A DNA stretch of 64,000 nt from Gemmatimonadaceae bacterium (lineage in GTDB: Bacteria; Gemmatimonadota; Gemmatimonadetes; Gemmatimonadales; Gemmatimonadaceae): positions 44,196 through 108,195 of the forward strand of contig DASUHB010000031.1 in assembly GCA_036273715.1 (NCBI GenBank). The letters run 5' to 3'. Under the pieces are notes generated by a model that was not told the DNA's origin, searched no databases, and saw nothing but the letters and a program-made list of their open reading frames with translations. Below are positions 52,813-64,000 of this stretch, one piece after another; the first letter of the stretch is position 1; every line of letters starts with the position of its first letter. Position numbers and translations under genes: made by a program.

Positions 52813-55068
52813 ATGCACGCCGAACGTATGGGCGGACCTGCAGGCGGCATCGCCAACCGCGTGGCGGGGGTCGTGACGCGCGTCCTGCTGTGTGTCGTCG
52901 CCGCGCTTTGCGTTAGGCATACAGCCGTGGCCGCCCAGCAACCCGTGAGCGCACCGCGCGACACGACGCGCGCCGCGCGCGACACCGTCAGAGTCGATAG
53001 CACGGCGAAGCGCCTGGCAACCGTCGTCGTCACCGGCACCCGACTTACCGATGTCGACGAGCGGATTCCATCGCAGGTCGAATCGATGGACCTGCAGCAC
53101 GTCTCCCAGGGCCCTGATGCCGCGTTTCGATCGCTGCAGCAGCTCCCTGGAGTCACGCTGTACGACGATCAGGGAACGAGACTCCAGCCGGAGCTGGAAG
53201 TGCGCGGGTTTCAGATCTCGCCGATCGTCGGCACGCCGCAGGGCGTGAGCGTGTTTCTCGATGGCGTGCGCGTCAACGAACCGGATGCGCAGGAGGTCAA
53301 CTTCGATCTACTCCCGATGGGGGCCATCGACCACTCGGAGCTCGTGCGCGGATCGCAAGCGCTGTTCGGGCGCAATTCGTTAGGCGGCGCCCTGCTGTTC
53401 TTCACGCAGCGCGGCACGCCGACACCGTCGGCCGGCATCCAGCTCAGCACAGGCTCGTTCGGAGAACGAGTGGGCACGATTACGGCAGGCGGCATGATCA
53501 ACGGTATCGATGCATTCGCAATGGGATCCGCCTCCAACGAGGATGGCTGGCGCCAGGCGACGGCCGCTCGAACACGACAGCTTTTCGTGACCATCGGGCG
53601 CCGCTCGACGGCCGGCGGCGCGGACACCAGCGACATCGCACTCAGCCTGCTCTATGCGCACGATCGGATCAGAGAGGCTGGCTCCCTTCCCGACAGCTGG
53701 ATCGCCGTGAATCCGCGGCTCAACTACACCCCCGGCGATTTCTTCAATCCGGACCTGATTCACGTCGCGCTCCGCGGATTCCGCGGCGCGTGGGGCGGCA
53801 CGCTGCGAGGCACCCTCTACTTTCGCCGCAACGACATCGAGCAATTCAACGTGAACGTACCGCCGCCGAGCACCGATGCGTTCATCGACAACAAGTCGCT
53901 CGGCGCAACGGGAGAATGGACGCGTCCTTTCCTGCTCGGCGCGCTGCCGATTGCGCTCACCGTTGGCGCCGAGTACGCACGCCAGAACGTGCGATTCCGG
54001 TTGACCAACACGGGCGGTGGCGAGCCCGATTCCGTCGCAACACTCGCGGTAGTCCACGAAGATGACGCCGCCGCGTACAGCCAGGCGGTCCTCGACATCA
54101 CGCCGCGGCTGTCGGCAACGGCCGCGCTGCGGCTGGACTATGTGCGCATTCCATTTCGAGACGAGCTCAAGGCGGCGAACGATGGCACCAACACGTACGA
54201 CCGCCTGTCGCCGTTCCTGGGACTTACCTGGAAGGCCTCGGCCGCGTTGCGCGGATTCGTGGCCTACAAGAGCGCCTTCCGCGCGCCGGCCCCGCTCGAG
54301 CTGGCCTGCGCCAGTCCGGTCGCGCCATGCTCGCTCCCGTCTGCGTTAGGCGCCGACCCGGCGCTCGCGCCCGTGACCACGCACGACTACGAGGCCGGAT
54401 TCGACCTGGACTTGCCCAACCATACGTCGTTCGACGTCGATGGCTTCTGGACCGTGGTCGACAACGATATCGTCTTCGCGGCGCCGAACCTGACGCAGGT
54501 CTACTTCGTGAACATCCCGAAGTCGCGCCGCGCCGGCGTCGAGATCTCGGCGCAAACCGCGCTGCCCGCCGGCGGACGCCTGTTTGGATCGTACAGCTAC
54601 GTCGCATCGACATATCAGAGCACTGTGCAGATTGCCACCGCCGACACGAATCCCGTCCCCGCACGCCCGGGCGACCAGATTCCATCGTCGCCCAGGCACC
54701 GCGGTCGAGTGGGCGTCGGCATGACGCGAACGATTGGTGCCCTCGCCTTCGACGCGCAGCTCGACCTTCGCGCGTATTCGAGCCAGTTCTTGCGCGGCGA
54801 CGAGGCCAACCGGCACGCACCGGTACCGGGGTACGCCGTATCCGGGTTCAATTTGAACGGGCAATACCAGCGCTACACCATCCAACTCGAGATCGACAAT
54901 CTCTTCGATCGCCGATACCAGACGTTCGGCGCCATCGCCGAAAACAGCCTCGGCCCGCCGCCCGGACAGGCGGCGCCCAACGCCGGCAGCGATGAGGGTG
55001 CGCTGGCCAACTTCTTCACGCCGGGATTGCCGCGGCGCATCGTGCTGTCGGTGGGCGCGAAGTTCTGA
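52813..55068 (+). CDS. TonB-dependent outer-membrane receptor
   Basis: This outer-membrane transporter of about 750 residues imports a ligand using TonB energy. A signal peptide (VTRVLLCVVAALCVRHTAVAAQ) is followed by a plug domain with TVVVTGTRL, LQQLPGVTLYDDQGTRL, ELEVRGFQ and ELVRGSQALFGRNSLGGALL, then a C-terminal barrel with LQLEIDNLFDRRYQTFG-type sequence (here IQLEIDNLFDRRYQ) and a final strand RRIVLSVGAKF ending in Phe. The start is ambiguous: ATGs at 52813 and 52828 are in frame, and a TTG at 52660 gives a longer form including a sigma-factor-like fragment. The ligand is unknown; it follows the peptidoglycan-sugar cluster on the same strand. Confidence 0.9.
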   Translation: MHAERMGGPAGGIANRVAGVVTRVLLCVVAALCVRHTAVAAQQPVSAPRDTTRAARDTVRVDSTAKRLATVVVTGTRLTDVDERIPSQVESMDLQHVSQGPDAAFRSLQQLPGVTLYDDQGTRLQPELEVRGFQISPIVGTPQGVSVFLDGVRVNEPDAQEVNFDLLPMGAIDHSELVRGSQALFGRNSLGGALLFFTQRGTPTPSAGIQLSTGSFGERVGTITAGGMINGIDAFAMGSASNEDGWRQATAARTRQLFVTIGRRSTAGGADTSDIALSLLYAHDRIREAGSLPDSWIAVNPRLNYTPGDFFNPDLIHVALRGFRGAWGGTLRGTLYFRRNDIEQFNVNVPPPSTDAFIDNKSLGATGEWTRPFLLGALPIALTVGAEYARQNVRFRLTNTGGGEPDSVATLAVVHEDDAAAYSQAVLDITPRLSATAALRLDYVRIPFRDELKAANDGTNTYDRLSPFLGLTWKASAALRGFVAYKSAFRAPAPLELACASPVAPCSLPSALGADPALAPVTTHDYEAGFDLDLPNHTSFDVDGFWTVVDNDIVFAAPNLTQVYFVNIPKSRRAGVEISAQTALPAGGRLFGSYSYVASTYQSTVQIATADTNPVPARPGDQIPSSPRHRGRVGVGMTRTIGALAFDAQLDLRAYSSQFLRGDEANRHAPVPGYAVSGFNLNGQYQRYTIQLEIDNLFDRRYQTFGAIAENSLGPPPGQAAPNAGSDEGALANFFTPGLPRRIVLSVGAKF

Positions 55069-55091
55069 TGCGTCGGGCGACGGGTCGTCGC

Positions 55092-56570
55092 CTAACGCAA
55101 CCTCACGCCGCGTGCGGCCCGCCGCCCGCGCCAGTACAGCAGCCCGCCGATCAGCACGAACACGCCGGCGCCGCCTAACACCTTGGCGAGGAACAATACG
55201 GCCTGCACGCCGCCCTCGGGCGGAATCCCGGCGAGGACCATCGCGAATGCCGTCATGAGCAATCCGCTCACGCCGCAGACGAGGGCAGTCGGCCGCCCGC
55301 CCGGAACGCGGCTGCCCACGCGCTTCCTGCCGTCCGCCGTCGGCGCCGTCGCCGGCCGCCCACCGGCGAACTGCATCAGGAAGCTCACGAACAGGTAGAG
55401 GTAAGGGATGAAGTAGAGGAGAATCTGCGTGTCGAGCAGGATCAGGTAGGCGCGCTCGACCGTCGTGCCTTTGCCCAGAAGCGAGACGCCTAACAGAATG
55501 CTCGCCAGCACGGCCGCCACCACCATCGCGACGTAGGGCGTCCCGTACTTGGGATGCAGTTTGCCGAACGCCGGCGGGAAATAGCGGTCGAGCCCGATCA
55601 CGAACGCCACGCGCGCAGGACCGGCGAGCCAGGCGCCCACGCCGCCAATGTTCCCGATCGTGTAGAGCGCCGCGCACAGCACGCTGACCCACGCGAGCCC
55701 GGTTCCGATGCGGCCGGCGCCGATCGCGATCCCCTGGATGAAGCCCGCCGTCAGATTCACCTGATCGCTGGGCACCAGCCACAGCATTGCCGCGGAGCCG
55801 AGCACGTACGCGGCAGCAATGAGGGGCGCCGATATGAGAACCGCGCGCGGCATCGTGCGCGCCGGATCGTGCACCTCGTCGCCCATGGCCGACGACAGCT
55901 CCAACCCGGTGAACGCAAATGCGATCGACGCCCACAAATTCAGCGACGCGAGATTGTCGAGATGCGGCGTCAGCGACGCTCGCGTGATGGGATTCGCCGG
56001 AGGGCTCGTGATCGCCGCCGCCACGCCGACGATGACGAGGATCGTCGCCGGAATGTACGTGCCCAGCGCACCGAAATTCTGCAGCCATTTGCCGCGGCCC
56101 GTGCCGATCACGTTCACGCCGACCGCCACCCACAGCGCGAGCAGCGTCGCCGTCAGGACGTACGCACGATTGTCCGCCAGCCCGCTCTCACCTTTGCCGA
56201 TGACCCACGTCGCGATCACCGCCGTCGAGATGAGGAGATTCGGATAGTACAGGACGTTGTTGATCCAGTAGCACCACCCGCAGAGAAAGCCATGACCTTC
56301 GCCTAACGTCTCGCGCGTCCAGGTATAGATGCCGCCCTCGCTCGGGAATCGGGCCGACAGGGCGAGCACGGCGAGTCCCTGCGGAATGAAGAACAGTGCG
56401 GCGGCGAGGATCCAGAGCGCGAGCGTTCCCGGTCCGGCCTTCGCCGCGGTGGCGAGCCACCGCAGGCCGATCACGGCCACCATGTTGAACAGCACGACGT
56501 CGCGCAGGCCGAGCACGCGCGGCGGCCGCGCGTGCGCCGCCTGGGTGTCGACAGGCGCTGCGGCCGTCAT
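55092..56570 (-). CDS. APC-superfamily amino acid permease
   Basis: A 492-residue transporter with about 12 hydrophobic helices. Near the N-terminus it has LRDVVLFNMVAVIGLRWLA and ARFPSEGGIYTWTRETLG, the glutamate/GABA-type APC pattern; AFTGLELSSAMGDEVHDPA near residue 220 is the helix-6 substrate segment. It stops at a TAG that lies inside a GTTAGGC motif. First of three APC permeases in this region. Substrate unknown. Confidence 0.88.
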   Translation of the reverse strand: MTAAAPVDTQAAHARPPRVLGLRDVVLFNMVAVIGLRWLATAAKAGPGTLALWILAAALFFIPQGLAVLALSARFPSEGGIYTWTRETLGEGHGFLCGWCYWINNVLYYPNLLISTAVIATWVIGKGESGLADNRAYVLTATLLALWVAVGVNVIGTGRGKWLQNFGALGTYIPATILVIVGVAAAITSPPANPITRASLTPHLDNLASLNLWASIAFAFTGLELSSAMGDEVHDPARTMPRAVLISAPLIAAAYVLGSAAMLWLVPSDQVNLTAGFIQGIAIGAGRIGTGLAWVSVLCAALYTIGNIGGVGAWLAGPARVAFVIGLDRYFPPAFGKLHPKYGTPYVAMVVAAVLASILLGVSLLGKGTTVERAYLILLDTQILLYFIPYLYLFVSFLMQFAGGRPATAPTADGRKRVGSRVPGGRPTALVCGVSGLLMTAFAMVLAGIPPEGGVQAVLFLAKVLGGAGVFVLIGGLLYWRGRRAARGVRLR

Positions 56571-56622
56571 CGATCGCGCTGCCTAACGAGAGCGGCGCCG
56601 GCGCGCCGGGTGCCGCGGCACC

Positions 56623-57921
56623 TCATGCCTCGCCGCCGGCCAGCCCGGATCCCGCGCCCTGGTTCGCCACGCCCGCGCGGCGTACCCCAAGCTCTCCCTC
56701 GCCTTCCCATTTGGCCATCACCGCGGACGCGAGACAGTTCCCCACCACGTTGATCGATGTGCGCGCCATGTCCATCAGCGCGTCCACGCCCACGATCACT
56801 GCGACGCCTTGCAACGGCAATCCGAATTGCGTGAGCGCCCCGGACAGAATCACGAGCCCCGCCCGCGGCACACCGGCCACGCCTTTGCTCGTCAGCATCA
56901 GCGTCAGCATCATGAGCAGCTGACCGCCCAGGCCCATGTGCACGCCGGCGGCCTGGGCGACGAACACCGACGCCACCGCGAGATACAACGTGCTTCCATC
57001 GAGATTGAACGAGTAGCCCGTCGGCATCACGAAGGCGACGATGCGCCGCGGCACGCCGAACCGTTCCATCTCTTCCATGGCTAACGGAAGCGCCGCCTCT
57101 GACGACGCCGTCGAGAACGCGATGAGCCACGGCTCCTTGATTGCCCGGATGAACCGCCTGATCGGCACCCGCGCCAGCGCAGCTACCGGCCACAAGACGC
57201 CGGCCGCGAACACGATCAGCGCGATGTACAGCGTCCCGACCAGCAGCCCGAGGCCGCGCAGCACGCCTAACCCATTCTTGCCCACCGTGTACGCGATGGC
57301 GCCGCCGATGCCGAACGGCGCGAACGCCATCACCAGCCCGGTGAATTTGAACATCACTTCGGACAGGCTTTCGCAGAACGCCAGCATCGTCTGCTTGGGG
57401 CCCGAGCGCACCTTGGTGACGGCCACGCCGAACAACACCGCAAAGAACACGATCTGCAGCACTTCGTTCCTGGCAGCCGACTCGGCGATGCTCTGCGGCA
57501 CCACGTGCACGAGCACCGTGTCCGCGCTCACGTGCGTGGCCGCGAGCGCAGCACCCTGCGACGCCGACGCCCCGGCGATCGGCACGCCCTCTCCTGGCCG
57601 GATCACGTTCACGCACACGAGGCCGACGACGAGCGCCAGCGTCGTCACGACTTCGAAGTACACGATCGACCGTAGCGCCAAGCGGCCGACGCGCTTGAGA
57701 TCGTCGCCGTGCCCTGCGATGCCGACCACCAGCATGCCGAAGATCAAGGGCGCGATGAGCGCCTTGATCATCCGCAGGAAAATGGTCGACAGAATCTGCA
57801 GGTGGACGGCAAACCCGGGCGTGAACCAGCCGAGCAGCGTGCCCGCGACCATCGAGAACACGATCCATTGCGTCAGCGAGACGCGGCGCAATCGGCGCCA
57901 GATCGTGCCCGGTGCGGTCAC
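56623..57921 (-). CDS. Dicarboxylate/amino acid:cation symporter (DAACS, GltP/DctA type)
   Basis: The 432-residue transporter moves dicarboxylates or acidic amino acids with protons or sodium. It has STASSEAALPLAMEEME near residue 285 (the Ser-rich re-entrant HP1), MPTGYSFNLDGSTLY near 310 (TM7 with the NMDGT-like motif, here NLDGS) and GVAGVPRAGLVILSGAL near 355 (HP2). The GTG at 57921 overlaps the upstream permease stop (GTGA). The short Gly/Ala-rich tail follows the last helix. Confidence 0.92.
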   Translation of the reverse strand: MTAPGTIWRRLRRVSLTQWIVFSMVAGTLLGWFTPGFAVHLQILSTIFLRMIKALIAPLIFGMLVVGIAGHGDDLKRVGRLALRSIVYFEVVTTLALVVGLVCVNVIRPGEGVPIAGASASQGAALAATHVSADTVLVHVVPQSIAESAARNEVLQIVFFAVLFGVAVTKVRSGPKQTMLAFCESLSEVMFKFTGLVMAFAPFGIGGAIAYTVGKNGLGVLRGLGLLVGTLYIALIVFAAGVLWPVAALARVPIRRFIRAIKEPWLIAFSTASSEAALPLAMEEMERFGVPRRIVAFVMPTGYSFNLDGSTLYLAVASVFVAQAAGVHMGLGGQLLMMLTLMLTSKGVAGVPRAGLVILSGALTQFGLPLQGVAVIVGVDALMDMARTSINVVGNCLASAVMAKWEGEGELGVRRAGVANQGAGSGLAGGEA

Positions 57922-59501
57922 GCGCCCGTGGTCGTGGACTCGCCGGCCGGCGCCGCCGCCATGCCTAACGATCTGCGGCGCAGCGCCGAGTGGCGATACC
58001 CATAGAAGAAGTAGAACACGAGGCCGAGGATCAGCCACGCCACGAACCGCGCCCACGTAATGGCCGGCAGCTGGAACATGAGGTACGCACACGCGGCGAT
58101 CGAGATGAAAGGCGTGATCGGCACCCAGGGAACGCGGAACGGCCGCGGCCGCTCGGGCTCGAGACGCCGCAGCAGAACCACGCCGGCCGACACGAGCACG
58201 AACGCGAACAGCGTTCCGATATTCGTCAGATCGACCACCTCGGAAATGTTCGCGAACGCCGAGAACGTCGCCACGAACACGCCGGTCAGGATCGTGCCGA
58301 CGTACGGCGTCTTGTATTTGGGATGCACCTTCGCCATGACCGGCGGCAGCAGGCCGTCCCGCGCCATCGAGAAGAAAATGCGCGGCTGGCCGAGCTGGAA
58401 CACCAGCAGCACGCTGCCCATGGCGATCACCGCGCCCAACGCGATGATGAAGCGCGACGCGTTGAGCAAGCCCCGCGGCCCGGACGCGTACTGCAGCGCG
58501 GTGATCATCGGCTCGGGCGTGCCTAACAGCTTCCAGGGCGCCACGCCCGTCATCACGATCGAAATCGCAATGTAGAGCACCGTACACACGACGAGGCTCA
58601 TCACGATCCCGAACGGCATGTCCTTGGCGGGATTCTTCGCCTCCTCGGCCGCGGTCGAGACCGCGTCGAACCCGATGTAGCTGAAGAAAATGATCGCCGC
58701 CGCCGCGCTGATGCCGGCGAATCCGTTGGGCGCGAAGCCGCCGCTCGCCTTGTCCGTCCAGTTGTGCGGCTTGATCAGGAAAAGGCCGACCGCGATGAAG
58801 AAGAGGATGATGCCGATCTTGAGCAGCACCATCGCGTTGTTCGTGTCGGCCGACTCCTTGATGCCGATCACGAGAATCACCGTGATCACCGCAACGACCG
58901 CGACCGCGGGCAGATTGACGATGAACGGCAGCCCGAACAGGTGCGGCGCATTCGTCCACGCCGAGGCCATGTACCGCGTCACCGGGTCGTTAGGCATCGA
59001 CGACAGCATCCGGAACGCGTCGTGCGCCGTCCGGTAGTCCGTGGCCAGCCACGCCGGCAGATCCAGGCCGAAGTGGTTGATCAGCTCGCGAAAATATCCC
59101 GCCCACCCGATCGCGACGCCGATGTTGCCGACCGCGTACTCGATGATGAGGTCCCAGCCGATGATCCAGGCGACGAACTCGCCGATCGAAGCGTACGCGT
59201 ACGTGTACGCCGATCCCGAAATCGGCACCATCGCCGCGAACTCGGCGTAGCACAGCGCCGCGAATCCGCACGCGACCGCGGTGAGCAGGAACGAAAATAC
59301 GATCGCCGGACCCGCCCCGGGACGGGACGGGTCGCCGACGATGGCGGTGCCGGTCGTGGCGAAAATCCCGGCGCCGATCGTGGCCCCCACGCCTAACGCC
59401 GTGAGGTGCCACTTGTTGAGCGATCGCTTGAGCCCGCCGCGCCGCTCGGCGTCCGCCTCGCACTCGGCGAGCGACTTCCGCAGGAAGAGGGACGACGCCA
59501 C
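57918..59501 (-). CDS. APC-superfamily cationic amino acid transporter
   Basis: A permease of about 527 residues with 12-14 helices, similar to the CAT subfamily: FLRKSLAECEADAERRGGLK then RSLNKWHLTALGVGATIGAG at the N-terminus, FAAMVPISGSAYTYAYASIGEF near residue 105, and FFSYIGFDAVSTAAEEAKNPAKD near residue 270. The GTG at 59501 gives the family N-terminus VASSLFLRKSL; upstream in-frame sequence is Arg/Ala-rich and was rejected. Coupled to the DAACS gene by a 4-nt overlap. Confidence 0.9.
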   Translation of the reverse strand: MASSLFLRKSLAECEADAERRGGLKRSLNKWHLTALGVGATIGAGIFATTGTAIVGDPSRPGAGPAIVFSFLLTAVACGFAALCYAEFAAMVPISGSAYTYAYASIGEFVAWIIGWDLIIEYAVGNIGVAIGWAGYFRELINHFGLDLPAWLATDYRTAHDAFRMLSSMPNDPVTRYMASAWTNAPHLFGLPFIVNLPAVAVVAVITVILVIGIKESADTNNAMVLLKIGIILFFIAVGLFLIKPHNWTDKASGGFAPNGFAGISAAAAIIFFSYIGFDAVSTAAEEAKNPAKDMPFGIVMSLVVCTVLYIAISIVMTGVAPWKLLGTPEPMITALQYASGPRGLLNASRFIIALGAVIAMGSVLLVFQLGQPRIFFSMARDGLLPPVMAKVHPKYKTPYVGTILTGVFVATFSAFANISEVVDLTNIGTLFAFVLVSAGVVLLRRLEPERPRPFRVPWVPITPFISIAACAYLMFQLPAITWARFVAWLILGLVFYFFYGYRHSALRRRSLGMAAAPAGESTTTGA

Positions 59502-59562
59502 TAGACCGCCCCCCGCGATTCGTCGCCGCGCAGCGCCACGCGCCTCCCGTCCGGCGGCGCGG

Positions 59563-62061
<2,499 letters not shown>

Positions 62062-62167
62062 CGGGAAACGCCTCCAGAGTGTGCGAGCGATACAACGAGA
62101 CGAACGGCGCGGGGCCGGGTGAGCCGCCACGACAATGATCGATGCTTCGGTGACACGAGGCAACGGC

Positions 62168-63652
62168 TCAGGCCGATTCCGCGCGCCGCCACAACAGAAA
62201 CACGGGCACGCCGACGATGACGATCGCCAGACCCGCCAGCGCCTGCGCGCGCGTCTTGTCGGCGATAAGCAGGATGATCGCCGTGATCGCGGCCAGCACG
62301 ATGTACAACCCCGGCAGCCACGGATACCCCACGGCCCGGTACGGCCGCTCGGCGTCGGGACGCGTCCGGCGCAGGATGAACAGCCCCGTCGTGGTGAGCG
62401 CGTAGAACACGAGCTGGGCGAAGATCACGTAGTTGAGCAGCTGTCCGTACGTGCCCGTTAGGCAGAGGAGCGACGTCCACAGCCCCTGGTACACGAGACC
62501 GGACGCCGGCACGCTCCGCAAATTCAGTTCGCCGACCTTCCTGAAGAACACGCCGTCGCGCGCCATCGCATAGTACGCGCGCGGCCCGGCGAGAATGAGC
62601 CCGTTGCTGCAGCCGAACGTACTGATCAGGATCGCGATCGCCATCACGGTCCCGCCGCTCGCGCCGAACAACACCGTGGCGGCGGCCGTGCCCACGCGGT
62701 CCTGTGTCGCGAACTGGATCCCCTGTCCCATCACCGTCGTCGCGGTCGCGGATCCGGCCATGGGCAGCGTGAACAGATAGCCGACGTTCGTCAGCACGTA
62801 GAGCAGCGTCACGAGGCCGGTGCCTAACGCCAAGGCCAGCGGCAGGTTGCGCTTCGGGTTGTGCACCTCCGACGCCGCAAACGTCACGTTGTTCCAGGCG
62901 TCGCTCGAGAAGAGCGACCCGACCAGCGCCGCACCGAACGCCAGCACGAACGCCGACCCCAGGTCGACGTGCCCGAAGAAATGGCCGCCCTTGAAGTTGG
63001 CGGCCATGGCGGTGGCATTCCTGCCTAACGTAAGGCAGAGGATCACCAGCAGCGCCAGCGCCCCCGTCTTCACGATCGTGAACGTCGTCTGGATGAACTT
63101 GCCCTCGCGCACGCCGCGCAGGTTGATCCAGGTGAGAAACCACACGATGACCAGCGCGACCAGACGCTGCGGGCTGAGCCCGACGTCGATCGGTCCGCCC
63201 GCCGTCGCGAACGAGTGATGCGGAAACCACGTGTACAGGTCAGGCGATATCGACGGGACGAGTTCGCCCAGGAACCGCGCGAACGCGACCAACACCGCCG
63301 CGATCGTTCCCGTCTGAATCACGACGAACAGCGTCCACCCATAGAGAAATCCCATGAGCGGGCCCATCGCCTCGCGCAAAAACAAATACTGCCCGCCGGC
63401 CTTCGGGAACATCGCCGCCAGCTCGCCGTACGCCAGCGCGCCCAGTAGCGTCATGACGCCCGTGACGATCCAGACGACCAACAGCCAGAACGGCGATCCG
63501 ACCGACCGCGCGATATCCGCCGAGACGATGAAAATGCCCGATCCGATCATCGCGCCCGCGACGAGCATCGTGGCGTCCATGAGCGTGAGCGCTTTGACGA
63601 ACTCGTGCGGTGTCTCGGTGGTCGCTGGTCGATCGGCCACGACGGTGGTCAT
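62168..63652 (-). CDS. APC-superfamily amino acid transporter
   Basis: A 494-residue permease of about 12 helices. N-terminal LMDATMLVAGAMIGSGIFIV (helix 1, GSGIF) and FPKAGGQYLFLREAMGPLMG near residue 85 are LAT/APC-type, and FSSDAWNNVTFAASEVHNPK near 250 matches helix 6 of exchangers. It shares little detailed sequence with the two other permeases here, so the three are distinct subfamilies. It starts with ATG; its neighbour is the pyrophosphatase, 106 nt downstream. Confidence 0.9.
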   Translation of the reverse strand: MTTVVADRPATTETPHEFVKALTLMDATMLVAGAMIGSGIFIVSADIARSVGSPFWLLVVWIVTGVMTLLGALAYGELAAMFPKAGGQYLFLREAMGPLMGFLYGWTLFVVIQTGTIAAVLVAFARFLGELVPSISPDLYTWFPHHSFATAGGPIDVGLSPQRLVALVIVWFLTWINLRGVREGKFIQTTFTIVKTGALALLVILCLTLGRNATAMAANFKGGHFFGHVDLGSAFVLAFGAALVGSLFSSDAWNNVTFAASEVHNPKRNLPLALALGTGLVTLLYVLTNVGYLFTLPMAGSATATTVMGQGIQFATQDRVGTAAATVLFGASGGTVMAIAILISTFGCSNGLILAGPRAYYAMARDGVFFRKVGELNLRSVPASGLVYQGLWTSLLCLTGTYGQLLNYVIFAQLVFYALTTTGLFILRRTRPDAERPYRAVGYPWLPGLYIVLAAITAIILLIADKTRAQALAGLAIVIVGVPVFLLWRRAESA

Positions 63653-63810
63653 TCAGCTCCTCAATTGGAATGGCAAACTCCGGCTGGCAGGCAAAGCCGG
63701 ACGCGCCCCATGAGCGCCACGAACCGAAGCGATAGGCGCCCAAAGTGATAGCCGCAGGAAGCTAACAAACGGCAGATTTACAAGCCAGCGGTAAGGCGGA
63801 CAAAACTAAA
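63653..63810. other. Intergenic stretch without a recognisable gene
   Basis: Upstream of the last permease. It contains no convincing coding frame. It is somewhat AT-richer than the genes around it and leads into the tandem repeat; the permease promoter probably lies here, but I cannot define -10/-35 boxes. Confidence 0.6.
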
Positions 63811-64000
63811 GGCGGACAACACGGACAACGCCGGACCGGAGCGGACCTCTAAAGCGGACAACGCGGCCAAAACCTAAAGGCGGACAACACGGACAAAGCC
63901 GGAAAGCGAACAACGCGGACGGAGCCGGAAGGCGGACAACACGGACAAAGCCGGAAAGCGAACAACGCGGACGGAGCCGGAAGGCGGACAACACGGACAA
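63811..64000. repeat. Tandem repeat with a 52-bp period, extending past the window
   Basis: The 18-mer GGCGGACAACACGGACAA starts at 63811, 63879, 63931 and 63983. The last three copies are spaced exactly 52 bp, and the 52-bp unit is repeated without change (63879-63930, 63931-63982, partial after). The first copy is more diverged and 68 bp away. The translation on the minus strand is a periodic Val/Arg/Leu pattern, an artefact of the repeat. There are no spacers between units, so this is not a CRISPR array. Confidence 0.92.

Noticed and set aside
63806..64000. Minus-strand open frame with periodic Val-Arg-Leu translation
   Set aside because: It is the translation of the 52-bp tandem repeat; there is no domain or start context.
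63811..64000. CRISPR array
   Set aside because: Units are contiguous with no unique spacers, and no cas genes are near.

Overview
This window is high-GC DNA (about two thirds G+C by eye) from a diderm bacterium: it encodes BamD, a Wzi-type outer-membrane barrel, a TonB-dependent receptor and several lipoproteins. Gene content and style (inositol-phosphate synthase with a CDP-alcohol transferase, a membrane pyrophosphatase, many GTG starts, ATGA/GTGA start-stop overlaps) suggest Gemmatimonadota. That assignment is an inference from gene content, not a phylogeny. Most genes up to 46 kb and after 55 kb are on the minus strand.

Layout. 1-3.6 kb: secA (3' end outside the window), nadD, bamD. 3.6-6.8 kb: ugd, a UDP-glucuronate decarboxylase and a UDP-sugar epimerase. 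7-9.6 kb: two unrecognised membrane proteins. 9.6-19.6 kb: surface-polysaccharide genes (Wzi-like barrel, FlaA1/CapD dehydratase, DegT aminotransferase, rmd, gmd) with carB embedded. 19.7-20.0 kb: a long imperfect inverted repeat. 20-23.4 kb: alpha-type ribosomal operon rpmJ-rpsM-rpsK-rpsD-rpoA-rplQ-rpmB ending in a clear terminator. 23.5-26.4 kb: pyrF, pyrD, cell-wall amidase, smpB. 26.5-32.1 kb: MacB-type permease, asparagine-synthase-like protein, tRNA-Leu(CAG), Rrf2 regulator, aspA. 32.2-37.9 kb: a redox/hydrolase run that includes trxB with an in-frame TAG and a peroxiredoxin whose peroxidatic residue is encoded by TGA. 37.9-41.9 kb: 2-oxoacid dehydrogenase E2, E1beta, E1alpha plus small proteins. 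42-44.5 kb: inositol-phosphate synthase and CDP-alcohol phosphatidyltransferase. 45-52.5 kb: a probable peptidoglycan-sugar salvage cluster (NamZ-like, serine hydrolase, two sodium:solute symporters, BadF-type sugar kinase). 52.6-55 kb: TonB receptor preceded in frame by a sigma-factor-like fragment. 55-63.7 kb: three APC permeases, a DAACS symporter and a membrane pyrophosphatase. 63.8-64 kb: a tandem repeat running off the window.

The strongest unusual signals are: (1) a selenocysteine peroxiredoxin at 36024-36470, with UGA at codon 49 of the TPG-x motif, no cysteine in the protein and a SECIS-like stem-loop just downstream; (2) a 7-mer, GTTAGGC/GCCTAAC, present about 80 times in 64 kb, accounting for many rare TTA codons and also found in intergenic hairpins; (3) the in-frame amber codon in an otherwise intact trxB about 1 kb from the peroxiredoxin; (4) the intergenic palindromic and tandem repeats at 19.7 and 63.8 kb, which share short sequence.
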